Assembly (NCBI RefSeq): GCF_001830325.1
Contig: NZ_MHZG01000001.1
Span: 372,001-436,000 of the forward strand
Direction: 5' to 3'
DNA: 64,000 bases
From: Polynucleobacter sp. GWA2_45_21
Lineage (GTDB): Bacteria; Pseudomonadota; Gammaproteobacteria; Burkholderiales; Burkholderiaceae
Part shown: piece after piece, positions 17,804 to 28,168 of the stretch
Layout of the letters: every line of letters begins with the position of its first letter
Position numbering within the stretch: the first letter of the stretch is position 1
Notes under the pieces: generated by a model
What the model was told of the DNA's origin: nothing
Databases searched by the model: none
The model's input: the letters and a program-made list of their open reading frames with translations, nothing else
Made by a program: the position numbers and the translations under genes

Positions 17804-17854
17804 GCCCACAATATAATTGATGGTTACCCCGAAAGCGACCCTGAAAGCGATTTA

Positions 17855-18805
17855 GTGAACGTATTCCGTGGCCCCACCCAGTTTTCTGCAGGACCGGCTT
17901 GTGCCTTAACCATCGGTAATTTCGATGGCGTGCACAGGGGTCATCGCGCCCTGCTCAAACAACTGAAGGATGGCGCCCAAGAGCGTGGCTTGGTTAGCTG
18001 TGTGATGACTTTCGAGCCACACCCTAAGGAATTCTTTTCCCCAGAGCAGGCGCCGCCTCGCATTTTAAATTTACGCGATAAGCTTGCCGCCTTTGCCGAC
18101 ATCGGCATCGATCGTGTAGTGGTGGAACATTTCAACACTGCTTTCGCTCGACTAACTCCAGAAGAGTTCGTTTCTGAAATCATCATCAAACAACTCAATG
18201 CCAAATGGATTTTGATTGGGGATGATTTTTGCTATGGCGCAAAGCGCGCGGGCAATTTTGGAAGCCTCAAAGCTGCTGGTGAAAAATATGGTTTCGAAGT
18301 TTCCAGCATTCACACCGTGCAAGAAGATGGCGAAAGAATTTCCAGCTCAGCACTTCGCAATGCCTTAGCTAACGGAGACATGGATCAAGCCAGCAAGTTA
18401 TTAGGACGCCCCTATGGCATTTCTGGTCATGTCATTCACGGACAAAAGCTAGGGCGCACTTTAGGATTCCCCACACTCAATCTCGCTGTTGCCAATCACC
18501 TGCATCACCGCAAACCTGCCTGTTCTGGCATATTTACTGCACAAGTAGTAGGCCTTGGAGACAAGCCACTTCCTGCTGTAGCCAGCCTCGGGGTAAGGCC
18601 AACAGTCGAAGACGAAGGTCGAGTTCTCTTAGAGACACACATCTTTGATTACAACGCAGATGTTTACGGAAAAATTATTACCGTTGAACTCTTAGAAAAA
18701 ATCCGTGACGAGGCGAAGTACTCTGACCTCGACACTCTTACCAAAGCGATTGCATCTGATGCAGCGCATGCCAGAAATTATTTCCAGAAAAAAGCTTATG
18801 TCTGA
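17855..18805 (+). CDS. ribF: Bifunctional riboflavin kinase/FAD synthetase
   Basis: Converts riboflavin to FMN and then FAD (316 aa). The N-terminal nucleotidyltransferase FAD-synthetase domain has [17 protein letters not shown] near residue 22 and [12 protein letters not shown] near 125, plus [14 protein letters not shown]. The C-terminal flavokinase domain has [22 protein letters not shown] near 190 and GIFTAQV. The start is GTG 17855; the N-terminus [11 protein letters not shown] aligns with E. coli RibF. It overlaps ileS by 8 nt, the conserved ribF-ileS-lspA arrangement. No FMN riboswitch is visible in the short upstream gap. Confidence 0.95.
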   Translation: MNVFRGPTQFSAGPACALTIGNFDGVHRGHRALLKQLKDGAQERGLVSCVMTFEPHPKEFFSPEQAPPRILNLRDKLAAFADIGIDRVVVEHFNTAFARLTPEEFVSEIIIKQLNAKWILIGDDFCYGAKRAGNFGSLKAAGEKYGFEVSSIHTVQEDGERISSSALRNALANGDMDQASKLLGRPYGISGHVIHGQKLGRTLGFPTLNLAVANHLHHRKPACSGIFTAQVVGLGDKPLPAVASLGVRPTVEDEGRVLLETHIFDYNADVYGKIITVELLEKIRDEAKYSDLDTLTKAIASDAAHARNYFQKKAYV

Positions 18806-21659
18806 AAAAGAAAACTCTTATCCCGTTAATCTTCTAGAGACCTCATTCCCAATGCGGGGAGACCTGCCAAAGCGTGAGCCTCAATGGGTTGCTCAATGGC
18901 AGAAAAATATACTCTACGAAAAGATTCGCGCAGCACATGCTAATCAACCAAAATTTATTTTGCATGATGGCCCCCCGTATGCAAATGGCGATATTCATAT
19001 TGGTCATGCCGTAAATAAGATCCTCAAGGATATGATCGTGAAGTCCCGCTGGTTAATGGGCTTTGACTCTACATACGTGCCAGGCTGGGATTGCCATGGC
19101 ATGCCGATTGAGATTCAGATTGAAAAAGAGTTTGGCAAAAATCTACCTACTGCTGAAGTTCAATCAAAAGCTCGTGCTTACGCCAAGGTACAGGTAGACA
19201 AGCAGAAAAAAGACTTTGAACGTTTGGGTGTATTGGGCGACTGGAATAACCCCTATCTCACCATGAATTATCGCAATGAGGCCGATGAAATTCGTGCACT
19301 CGGGAAAATCTGGGAAAAGGGATACGTATTCCGCGGCCTAAAGCCTGTCAACTGGTGCTTTGATTGCGGCTCCGCATTAGCCGAAGCTGAAGTGGAATAC
19401 CAAGACAAGACTGATCCAACGGTCGACGTTGGTTTTGCTTTTGATGATGCGCAGCGTCCACAATTGGCAAAAGCATTTGGTCTACCTGAGATTCCAGCCA
19501 AGCCCGGAATGATTGTGATTTGGACCACAACACCTTGGACCATCCCATCCAATCAAGCGCTGAATGTTCACCCTGAACTCAGCTACGCTTTGGTAGATAC
19601 CGGCGATAAGTTACTCATCCTGGCAAAAGACCGAGTAGAGACTTGCCTCGAAGATTTTGGCCTTGAAGGTAAAGTGATTGCTACTTGTTTAGGTAGTCAA
19701 TTAGCAAACATCTCATTCTGGCATCCGCTTGCTCCATTGCACGAGGGATACAAGCGCCTCTCACCAATCTACCCAGCTGAATATGTCACGCTCGATACTG
19801 GTACTGGTGTTGTGCACTCTGCACCAGCCTATGGTGAGGAAGACTTTAAGTCTTGCAAAGCAAATAAGTTAGCAGATAAAGATATCTTGAACCCAGTGAT
19901 GGGTAATGGCGTCTATGCCTCCTGGTTGCCACTCTTTGCCAATGAATATATTTGGAAAGCCAATCCGAAGATTGTCGAAGCCATGCGTGAAGCAGGCAGC
20001 CTCTTGCGCGATAAGACTTATACCCACTCTTACATGCATTGCTGGCGTCACAAGTCGCCAATTATTTATCGTGCAACCTCACAGTGGTTTGCAAGCATGG
20101 ATAAGAGACCATCTGATGGCAAAGCAAGTCTGCGCGAGGCAGCCTTAACTGGCATTGAAAATACTGAGTTCTTCCCGGCCTGGGGTAAGCAGCGCCTAAA
20201 GAGCATGATTGCCAACCGTCCAGATTGGACCTTGTCACGTCAACGTCAATGGGGTGTGCCCATGGCCTTCTTTGTGCACAAGGAAAGCGGTGAACCCCAT
20301 CCTCGTACAGTGGAATTACTCGAAGAGATTGCAAAGCGAGTTGAAAAAGAAGGTATTGAAGCTTGGCAAAAACTTGAGGTGGCTGAACTGCTTGGTGAAG
20401 AAGGGGCTCAATATGAGAAGAATCGTGACACCTTGGATGTGTGGTTTGATTCCGGCACTACGCATTGGCACGTCATTCGTGGCTCACACCGTGATGAGCT
20501 CTATCGCCCTGAAGCCGAAAGCGCTGATGGTCGTTTAGCTGATTTATATCTTGAAGGTTCAGACCAACACCGCGGTTGGTTCCACTCATCTCTGCTTACT
20601 GGCGCAATGCTCGATGGCAAGCCGCCGTACAAAGCACTGCTGACGCATGGCTTTACCGTCGATGGACAAGGCCGCAAGATGAGCAAGTCTGTGGGTAACG
20701 TCATTGCACCTCAACAGGTTGCCGACAAGCTGGGTGCAGAGATTATTCGCTTGTGGGTAGCGTCTACCGATTATTCCGGTGAGATGACCATTTCCGATGA
20801 GATTCTGAAACGGGTAGTGGAAAGCTATCGTCGTATTCGCAATACTTTGCGTTTCTTGCTGGCCAACCTCTCCGACTTTGATCCATCAAAGCACAGCATG
20901 CCTGCAAGCGAGTGGCTTGAGATTGATCGCTATGCTGTTGCTCTCGCCAATCAATTACAAAATGAAGTTCAGGCTCACTACAAGGCTTATGAGTTCCAGC
21001 CTGCTGTAGCTCGCATGCTAACTTTCTGTTCGGAAGATTTGGGTGGCTTCTACTTAGATATTCTGAAAGACCGCCTCTATACCAGTGCTCCAGACTCTAA
21101 AGAGCGTCGTGCCGCACAAAATGCACTGTTTCACATCACTCGCAATCTACTTAAATGGCTAGCGCCGTTCCTCTCCTTTACCGCAGAAGAAGCCTGGACA
21201 TCGCTCCCCCATGCGGCTAATGAAAAACTCAGTGAATCCATCTTCATGGAAGAGTTTGGCACCTTCCCAAAAATCAACCATGCAACAGAGCTACTTGCAA
21301 AGTGGGGACGCATTCGCGAAATTCGCTCCGAGGTAACTAAAGCTATTGAGATTGAACGTGAGGCTGGCAACGTAGGCTCATCCCTGCAAGCAGAGCTGAC
21401 CATTAAAGTGGGTGATGTCGATTTTGCGATTTTGCATTCTCTTGAAGATGACTTGCGCTTCGTCACCATTACCTCCAGTGCCAATATTGAATTGAGTAAT
21501 GGCGGTCTAGAAGTCCTTGTGCGAGGCAGCCAATATAAGAAGTGTGGCCGTTGTTGGCATCACACTGCCGATGTTGACGCTAATGCTGAACATCCAGAGT
21601 TATGCGGCCGCTGCATCAGCAATCTTTTTGGGGGTGGTGAAGCACGTTTGTTTGCATAA
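18798..21659 (+). CDS. ileS: Isoleucine--tRNA ligase
   Basis: Class I synthetase with editing domain (953 aa). The HIGH motif is in [16 protein letters not shown] near residue 57, the CP1 editing domain carries [14 protein letters not shown] near 235, and KMSKS is in [10 protein letters not shown] near 627. The C-terminal zinc finger [24 protein letters not shown] ends the protein, as in the proteobacterial (mupirocin-sensitive) type. I choose ATG 18798 ([15 protein letters not shown]) over ORF-track 18705, since the upstream 31 residues are merely ribF in another frame. The start overlaps the ribF stop by 8 nt, so translation is likely coupled. Confidence 0.97.
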   Translation: MSEKENSYPVNLLETSFPMRGDLPKREPQWVAQWQKNILYEKIRAAHANQPKFILHDGPPYANGDIHIGHAVNKILKDMIVKSRWLMGFDSTYVPGWDCHGMPIEIQIEKEFGKNLPTAEVQSKARAYAKVQVDKQKKDFERLGVLGDWNNPYLTMNYRNEADEIRALGKIWEKGYVFRGLKPVNWCFDCGSALAEAEVEYQDKTDPTVDVGFAFDDAQRPQLAKAFGLPEIPAKPGMIVIWTTTPWTIPSNQALNVHPELSYALVDTGDKLLILAKDRVETCLEDFGLEGKVIATCLGSQLANISFWHPLAPLHEGYKRLSPIYPAEYVTLDTGTGVVHSAPAYGEEDFKSCKANKLADKDILNPVMGNGVYASWLPLFANEYIWKANPKIVEAMREAGSLLRDKTYTHSYMHCWRHKSPIIYRATSQWFASMDKRPSDGKASLREAALTGIENTEFFPAWGKQRLKSMIANRPDWTLSRQRQWGVPMAFFVHKESGEPHPRTVELLEEIAKRVEKEGIEAWQKLEVAELLGEEGAQYEKNRDTLDVWFDSGTTHWHVIRGSHRDELYRPEAESADGRLADLYLEGSDQHRGWFHSSLLTGAMLDGKPPYKALLTHGFTVDGQGRKMSKSVGNVIAPQQVADKLGAEIIRLWVASTDYSGEMTISDEILKRVVESYRRIRNTLRFLLANLSDFDPSKHSMPASEWLEIDRYAVALANQLQNEVQAHYKAYEFQPAVARMLTFCSEDLGGFYLDILKDRLYTSAPDSKERRAAQNALFHITRNLLKWLAPFLSFTAEEAWTSLPHAANEKLSESIFMEEFGTFPKINHATELLAKWGRIREIRSEVTKAIEIEREAGNVGSSLQAELTIKVGDVDFAILHSLEDDLRFVTITSSANIELSNGGLEVLVRGSQYKKCGRCWHHTADVDANAEHPELCGRCISNLFGGGEARLFA

Positions 21660-21685
21660 ACAATCAGCATTCATACCACTACATC

Positions 21686-22180
21686 ATGAGCGCAAACCTA
21701 TCATTTCTTCGTTATCTAGCAATTGCAATCATTACGCTATTGCTAGACCAACTGAGTAAATGGTCTGCCTTAAGCAATCTTCAATTAGGCGTACCGGAAC
21801 CGGTCCTGCCATTTATGAGCTGGTTGCTGCTATTTAACCCAGGAGCTGCGTTTTCTTTTTTAGCGCAGAGCTCGGGGTGGCAGCGCTGGTTCTTTACGGT
21901 CTTAGGCTTATTAGCCTCAGCTTATATCCTTTGGTTGCTACACAAGAGTCTGGCCGACAAAATGCTCTGCTGGGCTCTCAGTCTCATTCTAGGGGGCGCT
22001 CTAGGGAACGTCTTGGATCGCATCATGTATGGTGCTGTAGTAGATTTTATTGACCTACATTACGCCAATTGGCATTGGCCCGCATTCAATATTGCCGATA
22101 GCGCCATTTGTGTTGGTGCTGGCCTCATTATTTGGGGCGAGCTTCGCAAGTCATTTGGCAAAACGCCTCAATCCTATTAA
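21686..22180 (+). CDS. lspA: Lipoprotein signal peptidase (signal peptidase II)
   Basis: Inner-membrane aspartyl protease that cleaves prolipoprotein signal peptides after lipidation (164 aa). Four membrane segments are visible. The catalytic aspartates lie in the conserved GGALGNVLDRIMYGAVVDFID region (Asp near 113) and AFNIADSAICVGA (Asp near 140). The NPGAAFSFLA motif near residue 52 is also family-specific. It follows ileS after 26 nt and precedes coaBC by 9 nt, so it is part of one long plus-strand operon. Confidence 0.96.
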   Translation: MSANLSFLRYLAIAIITLLLDQLSKWSALSNLQLGVPEPVLPFMSWLLLFNPGAAFSFLAQSSGWQRWFFTVLGLLASAYILWLLHKSLADKMLCWALSLILGGALGNVLDRIMYGAVVDFIDLHYANWHWPAFNIADSAICVGAGLIIWGELRKSFGKTPQSY

Positions 22181-22189
22181 GCTGGCCCC

Positions 22190-23401
22190 ATGCAATCACT
22201 TTTAAATAAGAAAATCGTTCTCGGCATTTCTGGTGGCATTGCGGCCTACAAGTCGGCTGAGCTAGCACGTCAGTTAATACAAGAAGGTGCCAGCGTTCAA
22301 GTGGTGATGACCCAAGCTGCTCAACAATTTGTGACACCAGTCACCATGCAAGCGCTCACAGGCAATCCGGTTTACACCAGCCAATGGGATAGCAGCATTG
22401 CCAATAATATGGCTCATATTGAACTATCTAGAGCTGCAGATGCGATTTTGATTGCGCCAGCAAGTGCAGATCTGATGGCTAAACTATCTCTTGGCCTGGC
22501 TGATGATTTACTCACCACACTTTGCCTGGCAAGGGATTGCCCCTTATTGCTTGCTCCCGCCATGAATAAACAAATGTGGGAGCATGCCGCAACCCAAAGA
22601 AGTGCTGAACGACTGATTAAAGACAATGTCACCCTACTCGGCCCTGCAAGTGGCTTTCAGGCGTGTGGCGAAGTGGGTTTTGGTCGCATGCTCGAACCCG
22701 CAGAAATTACCGAGCAATTAATTGCCTTCTTTCAGAAGAAACCGTTGGTAGGTAAGAGAGTTTTAATTACTGCGGGACCTACCTTTGAAGCAATCGATCC
22801 TGTTCGCGGTATTACCAATCGCAGCTCTGGCAAGATGGGGTTTGCAATCGCTCGCGCCGCTGTAGAGGCTGGTGCAGAAGTTCACCTGATAGCTGGCCCT
22901 TGCGAGTTAGATACACCACTGGCTGCCACTGGCAAAATTACGCGCACTAATGTAGTTAGCGCCAGAGAAATGCACGCAGCCACCATGCAATCTACAGACT
23001 GCGATATTTTCCTTGCGGTATCTGCTGTTGCCGATTGGGGTATTGCAAAACCCGCCAAAGAGAAGATAAAGCGTCAAGGCAAGCAGGCTCCAAACCTTGA
23101 ATTTATTGCTAATCCAGACATTCTGGCGGATATTGCAAAGACAGTAAAAACAAAAGGTGGCAAGCCCCACCCTTATTGCGTTGGCTTTGCTGCAGAATCC
23201 ACAGACCTTCTGAAGCATGCGCAAGAAAAACTGCAGCGCAAAGGTATTCCGATGATCGTAGGCAATATTGGCCCCGATACTTTTGGCAGCGATCTCAATG
23301 AATTACTCATTGTAGAAAAAAATACTAGTAAGAAAATTGCCAAGGCTGACAAGCTTCAGCTAGCACGCCAACTCATTGCACTAGTTGCTAAGAAAATTTA
23401 A
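22190..23401 (+). CDS. coaBC: Bifunctional phosphopantothenoylcysteine decarboxylase/phosphopantothenate--cysteine ligase
   Basis: Two consecutive steps of CoA synthesis (403 aa). The N-terminal CoaC flavoprotein domain has [19 protein letters not shown] near residue 10, the active-site His in [13 protein letters not shown] near 75, and [10 protein letters not shown] near 125. The C-terminal CoaB ligase domain opens with [27 protein letters not shown] near 190 and contains the AVADW and KIKR region near 280. The start ATG 22190 lies 9 nt after lspA. dut follows 34 nt later; coaBC-dut adjacency is widely conserved. Confidence 0.95.
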   Translation: MQSLLNKKIVLGISGGIAAYKSAELARQLIQEGASVQVVMTQAAQQFVTPVTMQALTGNPVYTSQWDSSIANNMAHIELSRAADAILIAPASADLMAKLSLGLADDLLTTLCLARDCPLLLAPAMNKQMWEHAATQRSAERLIKDNVTLLGPASGFQACGEVGFGRMLEPAEITEQLIAFFQKKPLVGKRVLITAGPTFEAIDPVRGITNRSSGKMGFAIARAAVEAGAEVHLIAGPCELDTPLAATGKITRTNVVSAREMHAATMQSTDCDIFLAVSAVADWGIAKPAKEKIKRQGKQAPNLEFIANPDILADIAKTVKTKGGKPHPYCVGFAAESTDLLKHAQEKLQRKGIPMIVGNIGPDTFGSDLNELLIVEKNTSKKIAKADKLQLARQLIALVAKKI

Positions 23402-23435
23402 TCCCCCAAACCAATACCCTGCTTTAGGAAATTGT

Positions 23436-23885
23436 ATGCAAGAACTTCAAGTCAAAATTCTCGATGAACGTATGCGAGACCAGTTGCCAAGCTATGGCAC
23501 ACCAGGCAGCGCCGGTTTGGATCTGCGCGCCTGCATTGATGAAGCCATTGAAATCGCTCCAGGACAAACCGTTCTCATCCCAACAGGTTTAGCGATTTAT
23601 GTAGAAGATCCACGCTATGCAGCGTTCATCCTACCACGTTCTGGTTTGGGCCATAAACATGGCATCGTACTGGGGAACCTCGTGGGACTGATTGATTCAG
23701 ACTACCAAGGCCAACTCATGGTGAGCACCTGGAATCGCGGATCTACAACATTCAAGCTCGAGCCTATGGAGCGCCTGGCTCAGTTAGTAGTGATGCCAGT
23801 GCAACAAGTTCAACTCAAAGTAGTTGAAGAGTTCACTGAGAGTAGTCGTGGTGCGGGTGGTTTTGGGAGCACTGGAAGAGCGTAG
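23436..23885 (+). CDS. dut: Deoxyuridine 5'-triphosphate nucleotidohydrolase
   Basis: Trimeric dUTPase, hydrolysing dUTP to dUMP and preventing uracil incorporation (149 aa). The five conserved motifs are visible in order: [12 protein letters not shown] near 26, [26 protein letters not shown] near 69-94, [16 protein letters not shown] near 110, and the C-terminal P-loop-like [13 protein letters not shown] choose ATG 23436 ([13 protein letters not shown]) because TAGGAA precedes it at good spacing and the family begins here; the ORF-track start 23385 overlaps the coaBC end. The stop directly abuts the stop of the convergent hypothetical gene. Confidence 0.96.
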   Translation: MQELQVKILDERMRDQLPSYGTPGSAGLDLRACIDEAIEIAPGQTVLIPTGLAIYVEDPRYAAFILPRSGLGHKHGIVLGNLVGLIDSDYQGQLMVSTWNRGSTTFKLEPMERLAQLVVMPVQQVQLKVVEEFTESSRGAGGFGSTGRA

Positions 23886-24617
23886 TTACCTACTCAATAC
23901 GGGATGTATTCGCGCATCACGAGTGTCAATGATTGTTTTGAATCCAGATATGGGATCAATAGTTTCTGTATAGCTAGCGCCTAAGTTTGAGATTACAGCA
24001 AACTGCTGAGGTATATCAAATGCGAGCGCTTCCGCTTTTTTCCGCAATTCATCCTCCTGCTCACGAAGCTTAATGCAGCTGGGTGCAGCTGCAGAATATT
24101 TACTGGTGCATTTAATTGCTAAGGCATCTTCATACATACCAACCTGATCAAATGATCTTGCCGCCTCAAAAGTCATGCACTCTGCTGCCTCCCAGGATGA
24201 GCCAGCACTAAAACCAAACAAGACTGCAGAGCCCCCAATAGATGTGGACCCCATACAGGGAGCAGTGGGATGATTTGCCGGAGAAAATGCTGTAGCTACA
24301 GGAATCTTAGGGGCTGCATAGGAGGTTGAAATGGTGGTGTTTCCTGAAATATTTCCTTGCGAGCTGGAGGCGCCTGTAGAGGTATTGCCTACTGATCCAC
24401 CGAGCGATGTTGAGCTTGATGATCCAGTAGTAAGGTCTCCAACACTTGAACTCGACGGGCCAGCTATGACGTCACCGACAGTGGAAACAGAATTACTGAG
24501 AGGGCTACTGGTAATAGCACCACCTGTAGTAGTCGCTGATGTGTCGATATTAATTTGAGCATGGGGCATGCTACATACAAGCGCAATTAAACTTGCCGTT
24601 GCAAGTTTTTTAAACAT
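23886..24617 (-). CDS. Secreted low-complexity protein of unknown function
   Basis: I do not recognise this 243-aa protein. Residues 1-20 (MFKKLATASLIALVCSMPHA) look like a Sec signal peptide cleaved after AHA-like Ala. Residues ~25-100 are a Ser/Gly/Thr-rich, repetitive linker (SSSSVGDLTTGSSSSTSLGG). The C-terminal ~140 residues are more ordered and hold four Cys (APCMGSTSIGG, EAAECMTFEAA, ALAIKCTSK, APSCIKL), possibly two disulfides, followed by a charged helix (KLREQEDELRKKAEALAF). The CMGS-type Cys motif vaguely recalls small proteins near phage or conjugative genes, but none are present here. Its stop abuts the dut stop with no gap. The gene looks intact and expressed from the repeat-containing gap upstream. 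Confidence 0.65.
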   Translation of the reverse strand: MFKKLATASLIALVCSMPHAQINIDTSATTTGGAITSSPLSNSVSTVGDVIAGPSSSSVGDLTTGSSSSTSLGGSVGNTSTGASSSQGNISGNTTISTSYAAPKIPVATAFSPANHPTAPCMGSTSIGGSAVLFGFSAGSSWEAAECMTFEAARSFDQVGMYEDALAIKCTSKYSAAAPSCIKLREQEDELRKKAEALAFDIPQQFAVISNLGASYTETIDPISGFKTIIDTRDARIHPVLSR

Positions 24618-24852
24618 ATAAAAAATTTTCTGAGAAGAATGAGGCCTACTCTAATTCGCTAGAGAGGATGACTGTTACGTGAGGTTGAGAAGCCCAAGGC
24701 TGTAACAGTTATAAGCCTTCGGATACCTTAAAGATACTCTTTAAGCGCAACAATAGATATAACTCATTGGCAAAGCCTATCTCAGCGCTTGAATGAGAGT
24801 TTATTTACAGGGTGAAGACTGATATTCAGCGGTGTGCCGCCACATTAAATAC
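24618..24852. other. Non-coding gap with two inverted repeats
   Basis: This is the largest gap without a gene apart from the cspA leader. It contains ACTGTTAC (24671-24678) matched by GTAACAGT (24702-24709), an 8/8 inverted repeat with a 23-nt interior. A perfect CTTAAAG-ATACT-CTTTAAG repeat lies at 24727-24745. Neither has a T-run on the plus strand. They could be operators or leader structures for the secreted-protein gene, or degenerate elements. I see no ORF of note. Confidence 0.5.
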
Positions 24853-24876
24853 AAAAACCACCCGAAGGTGGCTTTT
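24853..24876 (-). terminator. Terminator of clpS-clpA with UUCG tetraloop
   Basis: Read on the minus strand, CCACC-TTCG-GGTGG is followed by TTTTTG. The UUCG loop is exceptionally stable in RNA. It lies about 30 nt after the clpA stop. Confidence 0.88.
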
Positions 24877-24905
24877 GAGTAACTAAGAGTTAAGGATAAA
24901 GTAAG

Positions 24906-27212
24906 TTAAATTTCTTCAACTGGCGCTACATCCGCCTTAGGCCGCTTACCCGGAATCACGGGGGCATCAAACTGAAGTTGAACTTTGCCATCAGCATCAA
25001 TGTCAACGTCCACATGACCGCCCTGCGCCAATTTACCGAATAGCAATTCATCAGCCAAGGCTTTGCGAACTGTATCTTGAATAATGCGTTGCATTGGTCT
25101 TGCACCCATAAGTGGGTCAAAACCATGCTTAGCCAGATGCGCGCGCAATGCCGGACTAAAGCTTGCATCCACTTTCTTCTCATGCAATTGCTCTTCTAAC
25201 TGCATTAAGAACTTATCAACAACTCGCATGATGATAGTTTCATCAAGCGCCTTGAAGGAAACAATCGCATCTAGACGGTTACGGAACTCTGGTGTGAAGA
25301 ACTTCTTGATATCCGCCATCTCATCACCAGACTCACGTGCATTGGTAAAGCCAATGGTGGACTTCTGCATGGCTTCGGCACCAGCATTAGTGGTCATAAT
25401 GATGATGACATTACGGAAGTCGGTCTTACGGCCGTTGTTATCCGTGAGGGTGCCATGATCCATTACCTGCAAGAGAATATTGAAAATGTCTGGATGAGCC
25501 TTTTCGATTTCATCAAGCAAGAGTACGCAATGTGGCTTTTTATTTACGGCCTCAGTCAGCAAGCCGCCTTGATCAAAGCCAACATATCCAGGTGGCGCGC
25601 CAATCAAGCGGCTGACAGCATGACGCTCCATATACTCCGACATATCAAAACGCAAAAGCTCAATCCCGAGTATGTAGGCAAGCTGCTTAGCAACTTCAGT
25701 CTTACCAACACCAGTTGGACCAGAGAACAAGAATGATCCAATTGGCCTATCGATCTTGCCAAGACCAGCGCGAGTCATCTTAATAGCACTCGCCAACGCC
25801 TCAATTGCAGGATCTTGACCAAACACCACGCTCTTAATATCGCGATCCAGTGTTTGCAACTTGCTACGATCATCCACAGTTACAGACTGTGGCGGTATGC
25901 GAGCAATCTTCGCAACGATCTCTTCAATCTCTGGACGGCCAATGGTTTTCTTCTGCTTAGACTTTGGCAAAATGCGCTGCGCTGCGCCTGCTTCATCAAT
26001 TACATCAATTGCCTTGTCTGGCAAATGACGATCATTGATATAGCGTGAAGATAGCTCAGCAGCAGCCACTAAAGCAGCGGAAGCATATTTAACACCATGA
26101 TGCTCTTCAAAACGAGATTTAAGGCCACGCAGAATTTGCACAGTCTGATCGACGGTTGGCTCAACCACATCCACTTTTTGGAATCGACGTGATAGCGCTG
26201 CATCTTTTTCAAAAATGCCGCGGTATTCAGTAAAGGTAGTTGCGCCGATACACTTCAGCTGGCCATTTGATAAAGCAGGCTTTAATAAATTGCTCGCATC
26301 TAATGTACCGCCTGAGGCCGCACCAGCACCAATCAGAGTATGAATCTCATCGATAAATAAAACGCCATGCGGGCTGTCTTTTAAGGACTTGAGAACACTC
26401 TTCAAGCGTTGCTCAAAATCACCGCGGTATTTAGTACCCGCCAAGAGCGCGCCCATATCCAATGAATAGACTGTGGCATCAGCCAGGATTTCAGGCACAT
26501 CGCCCTTCACAATTCTCCAGGCAAGGCCTTCAGCAATCGCAGTCTTACCCACACCAGCCTCACCCACCAAGAGCGGATTATTTTTACGACGACGGCAAAG
26601 CACCTGAATCACACGCTCAACTTCGCTCTCACGGCCAATGAGTGGATCAATCTTGCCCTGTTTAGCCATGACATTCAGGTTCTGAGTGTATTGCTCCAAT
26701 GGACTCTCTTTACCGCCAGAGGATGCGTCTTCAGTCTCTTGAGTAGATTCAGCAGGCTTCACTTGCTCAGTTTGATCCTTGCGTACACCGTGGCTAATAA
26801 AGTTCACGACATCCAAACGAGTCACGCCTTGTTGCTGCAAGAAATAAACCGCGTGCGAATCTTTTTCACCAAAGATGGCAACCAGTACGTTCGCACCAGT
26901 CACTTCTTTTTTGCCGCTTGATGTGGATTGCACATGCATGATGGCGCGCTGAATTACGCGCTGAAAACCTAAGGTTGGCTGCGTATCAACTTCATCGTTA
27001 CCAGGTACAACTGGTGTGTTGTCATTAATAAAGTTTTTGAGTTGCGCACGCAGCTCAGCAATATTGACAGCACAGGCTTTTAAAACCTCGACTGCCGTAG
27101 CGTTATCTAACAAAGCGGCAAGCAAATGCTCAACCGTAATAAATTCATGTCTTGAAGCTCGCGCATCAACAAATGCCATGTGCAAACTGACTTCTAGTTC
27201 CTGGGCAATCAT
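24906..27212 (-). CDS. clpA: ATP-dependent Clp protease ATP-binding subunit ClpA
   Basis: AAA+ unfoldase that feeds ClpP (768 aa). An N-terminal Clp-N double repeat ([14 protein letters not shown] near 28) binds ClpS. AAA-1 has Walker [16 protein letters not shown] near 222 and Walker [13 protein letters not shown] near 288. AAA-2 has [15 protein letters not shown] near 500 and [14 protein letters not shown] near 567. The ClpP-binding loop tripeptide is probably in the STIGFTNA region (IGF near 622), as expected for ClpA. I choose ATG 27212 ([14 protein letters not shown]) because GGAGGA lies just upstream and the codon overlaps the clpS stop (ATGA). The ORF-track start adds six residues that encode the ribosome binding site. 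Confidence 0.97.
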   Translation of the reverse strand: MIAQELEVSLHMAFVDARASRHEFITVEHLLAALLDNATAVEVLKACAVNIAELRAQLKNFINDNTPVVPGNDEVDTQPTLGFQRVIQRAIMHVQSTSSGKKEVTGANVLVAIFGEKDSHAVYFLQQQGVTRLDVVNFISHGVRKDQTEQVKPAESTQETEDASSGGKESPLEQYTQNLNVMAKQGKIDPLIGRESEVERVIQVLCRRRKNNPLLVGEAGVGKTAIAEGLAWRIVKGDVPEILADATVYSLDMGALLAGTKYRGDFEQRLKSVLKSLKDSPHGVLFIDEIHTLIGAGAASGGTLDASNLLKPALSNGQLKCIGATTFTEYRGIFEKDAALSRRFQKVDVVEPTVDQTVQILRGLKSRFEEHHGVKYASAALVAAAELSSRYINDRHLPDKAIDVIDEAGAAQRILPKSKQKKTIGRPEIEEIVAKIARIPPQSVTVDDRSKLQTLDRDIKSVVFGQDPAIEALASAIKMTRAGLGKIDRPIGSFLFSGPTGVGKTEVAKQLAYILGIELLRFDMSEYMERHAVSRLIGAPPGYVGFDQGGLLTEAVNKKPHCVLLLDEIEKAHPDIFNILLQVMDHGTLTDNNGRKTDFRNVIIIMTTNAGAEAMQKSTIGFTNARESGDEMADIKKFFTPEFRNRLDAIVSFKALDETIIMRVVDKFLMQLEEQLHEKKVDASFSPALRAHLAKHGFDPLMGARPMQRIIQDTVRKALADELLFGKLAQGGHVDVDIDADGKVQLQFDAPVIPGKRPKADVAPVEEI

Positions 27213-27556
27213 GCTTCCTCCATAGTGCACTGTAGTGGGTGACCCGCTTCGCGGGAGAGCTCGATAACTTGATGCACTTTTGTTGCCGCAACATCACGTG
27301 TAAATACACCGCAAATGCCTTTGCCAACTAAATGAACCTGCAACATGATCCGTGTAGCTGTTTCATGATCTTTATTAAAATACTCCTGAATAACCATCAC
27401 CACAAATTCCATTGGTGTGTAATCGTCATTCAATAGTAAAACTTTATACATCGAAGGCGCCTTTAATTTCTCGGCCTGCTTTTCGAGAAGAATGGTGTCT
27501 TCAATGTGAGGGTTATTTGGATTGCCAACCGTGGGATTTTTCGTTGTACGACTCAT
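27209..27556 (-). CDS. clpS: ATP-dependent Clp protease adapter ClpS
   Basis: N-end rule adaptor delivering substrates with bulky hydrophobic N-termini to ClpA (115 aa). The fold signature is present: [16 protein letters not shown] near residue 36, the Asn-Asp-Asp pocket, and the [20 protein letters not shown] region near 75. The N-terminal ~25 residues form the usual flexible tail. I choose ATG 27556 ([12 protein letters not shown]) over 27610. TAGAAT (27569-27564) ends 7 nt before it with no Shine-Dalgarno, again a leaderless pattern. The TGA overlaps the clpA start. Confidence 0.95.
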   Translation of the reverse strand: MSRTTKNPTVGNPNNPHIEDTILLEKQAEKLKAPSMYKVLLLNDDYTPMEFVVMVIQEYFNKDHETATRIMLQVHLVGKGICGVFTRDVAATKVHQVIELSREAGHPLQCTMEEA

Positions 27557-27701
27557 GAGAAACATTCTAAACACAGATGTAAAAATTTGGATTTGAGGGC
27601 TTTGTTGCAAAAAACCATCAAGAAAGGCCTCCTAACCCCATATTGGGGCATTTTTCGATAAAAAAAGGGGTCTTTAGCAGTAACTATCTTTACCCAACCC
27701 C

Positions 27702-27730
27702 TTGACACCCCACCATAAAGGGCAAACAAT
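27702..27730 (+). promoter_or_regulatory. cspA promoter with long leader
   Basis: TTGACA (27702-27707), a 17-bp spacer and AACAAT (27725-27730) form a strong sigma-70 promoter. Transcription would begin near 27737 and give a 5' leader of about 100 nt before cspA, as in cold-shock genes. GGAG at 27832-27835 is the probable ribosome binding site. Confidence 0.75.
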
Positions 27731-27840
27731 CAGGGGGTAGGCTTTATTTGGAGTCCTATTTAGGCGTGTTGTAGAGCGAGACTGATTAAAAAGTATTCAC
27801 CCTCATCACGGTTGTTTTAAGTTTATGTAATGGAGTTCGC

Positions 27841-28044
27841 ATGGCGACCGGAATTGTTAAGTGGTTCAATGATGCAAAAGGTTTTGGCTTTATCAAACCT
27901 GATGATGGTGAAGAAGAGTTGTTTGCGCATTTCAGCGCAATCACAATGCCTGGGTTCAAAACCCTCAAGGAAAACCAAAAGGTAACGTTTGACATTACCC
28001 AAGGCCCTAAAGGCAAACAAGCTACTAATATCCAAGCAGCTTAA
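27841..28044 (+). CDS. cspA: Cold-shock protein (CspA family)
   Basis: Single cold-shock domain RNA chaperone (67 aa). Both RNA-binding motifs are present: [10 protein letters not shown] (RNP1-like) near residue 15 and ELFAHFSAI (RNP2-like) near 27. The N-terminus [17 protein letters not shown] is typical, and the length matches CspA. It is a single-gene unit between a strong promoter with a ~100-nt leader and its own terminator. Which CspA paralogue it corresponds to, and whether it is cold-induced or constitutive, cannot be told from the protein alone. Confidence 0.96.
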   Translation: MATGIVKWFNDAKGFGFIKPDDGEEELFAHFSAITMPGFKTLKENQKVTFDITQGPKGKQATNIQAA

Positions 28045-28063
28045 TCTGCTTTAGATCATTATT

Positions 28064-28095
28064 AAAAACCCAGGACTTGTTCCTGGGTTTTTTTT
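28064..28095 (+). terminator. Terminator after cspA
   Basis: A CCCAGGA/TCCTGGG stem with a 5-nt loop, flanked by AAAAA and a long T-run, lies 20 nt after the cspA stop. Confidence 0.94.
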
Positions 28096-28168
28096 CGCCT
28101 GAATTTTCTTTCCCTGCTTGTACCCTGACTTAGAATTACCCTCACACCAACGGATCACTCAGAACACC

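Noticed and set aside
17821-17855. Possible FMN riboswitch before ribF
   Set aside because: The gap between purN and ribF is only about 50 bp and too short for an RFN element; no conserved RFN segments are seen.
27633-27641. CCCCATAT on the plus strand resembling a sigma-32 -10
   Set aside because: No CTTGAAA is found 13-15 nt upstream. The sequence is better explained as one arm of the CCCCA/TGGGG hairpin.
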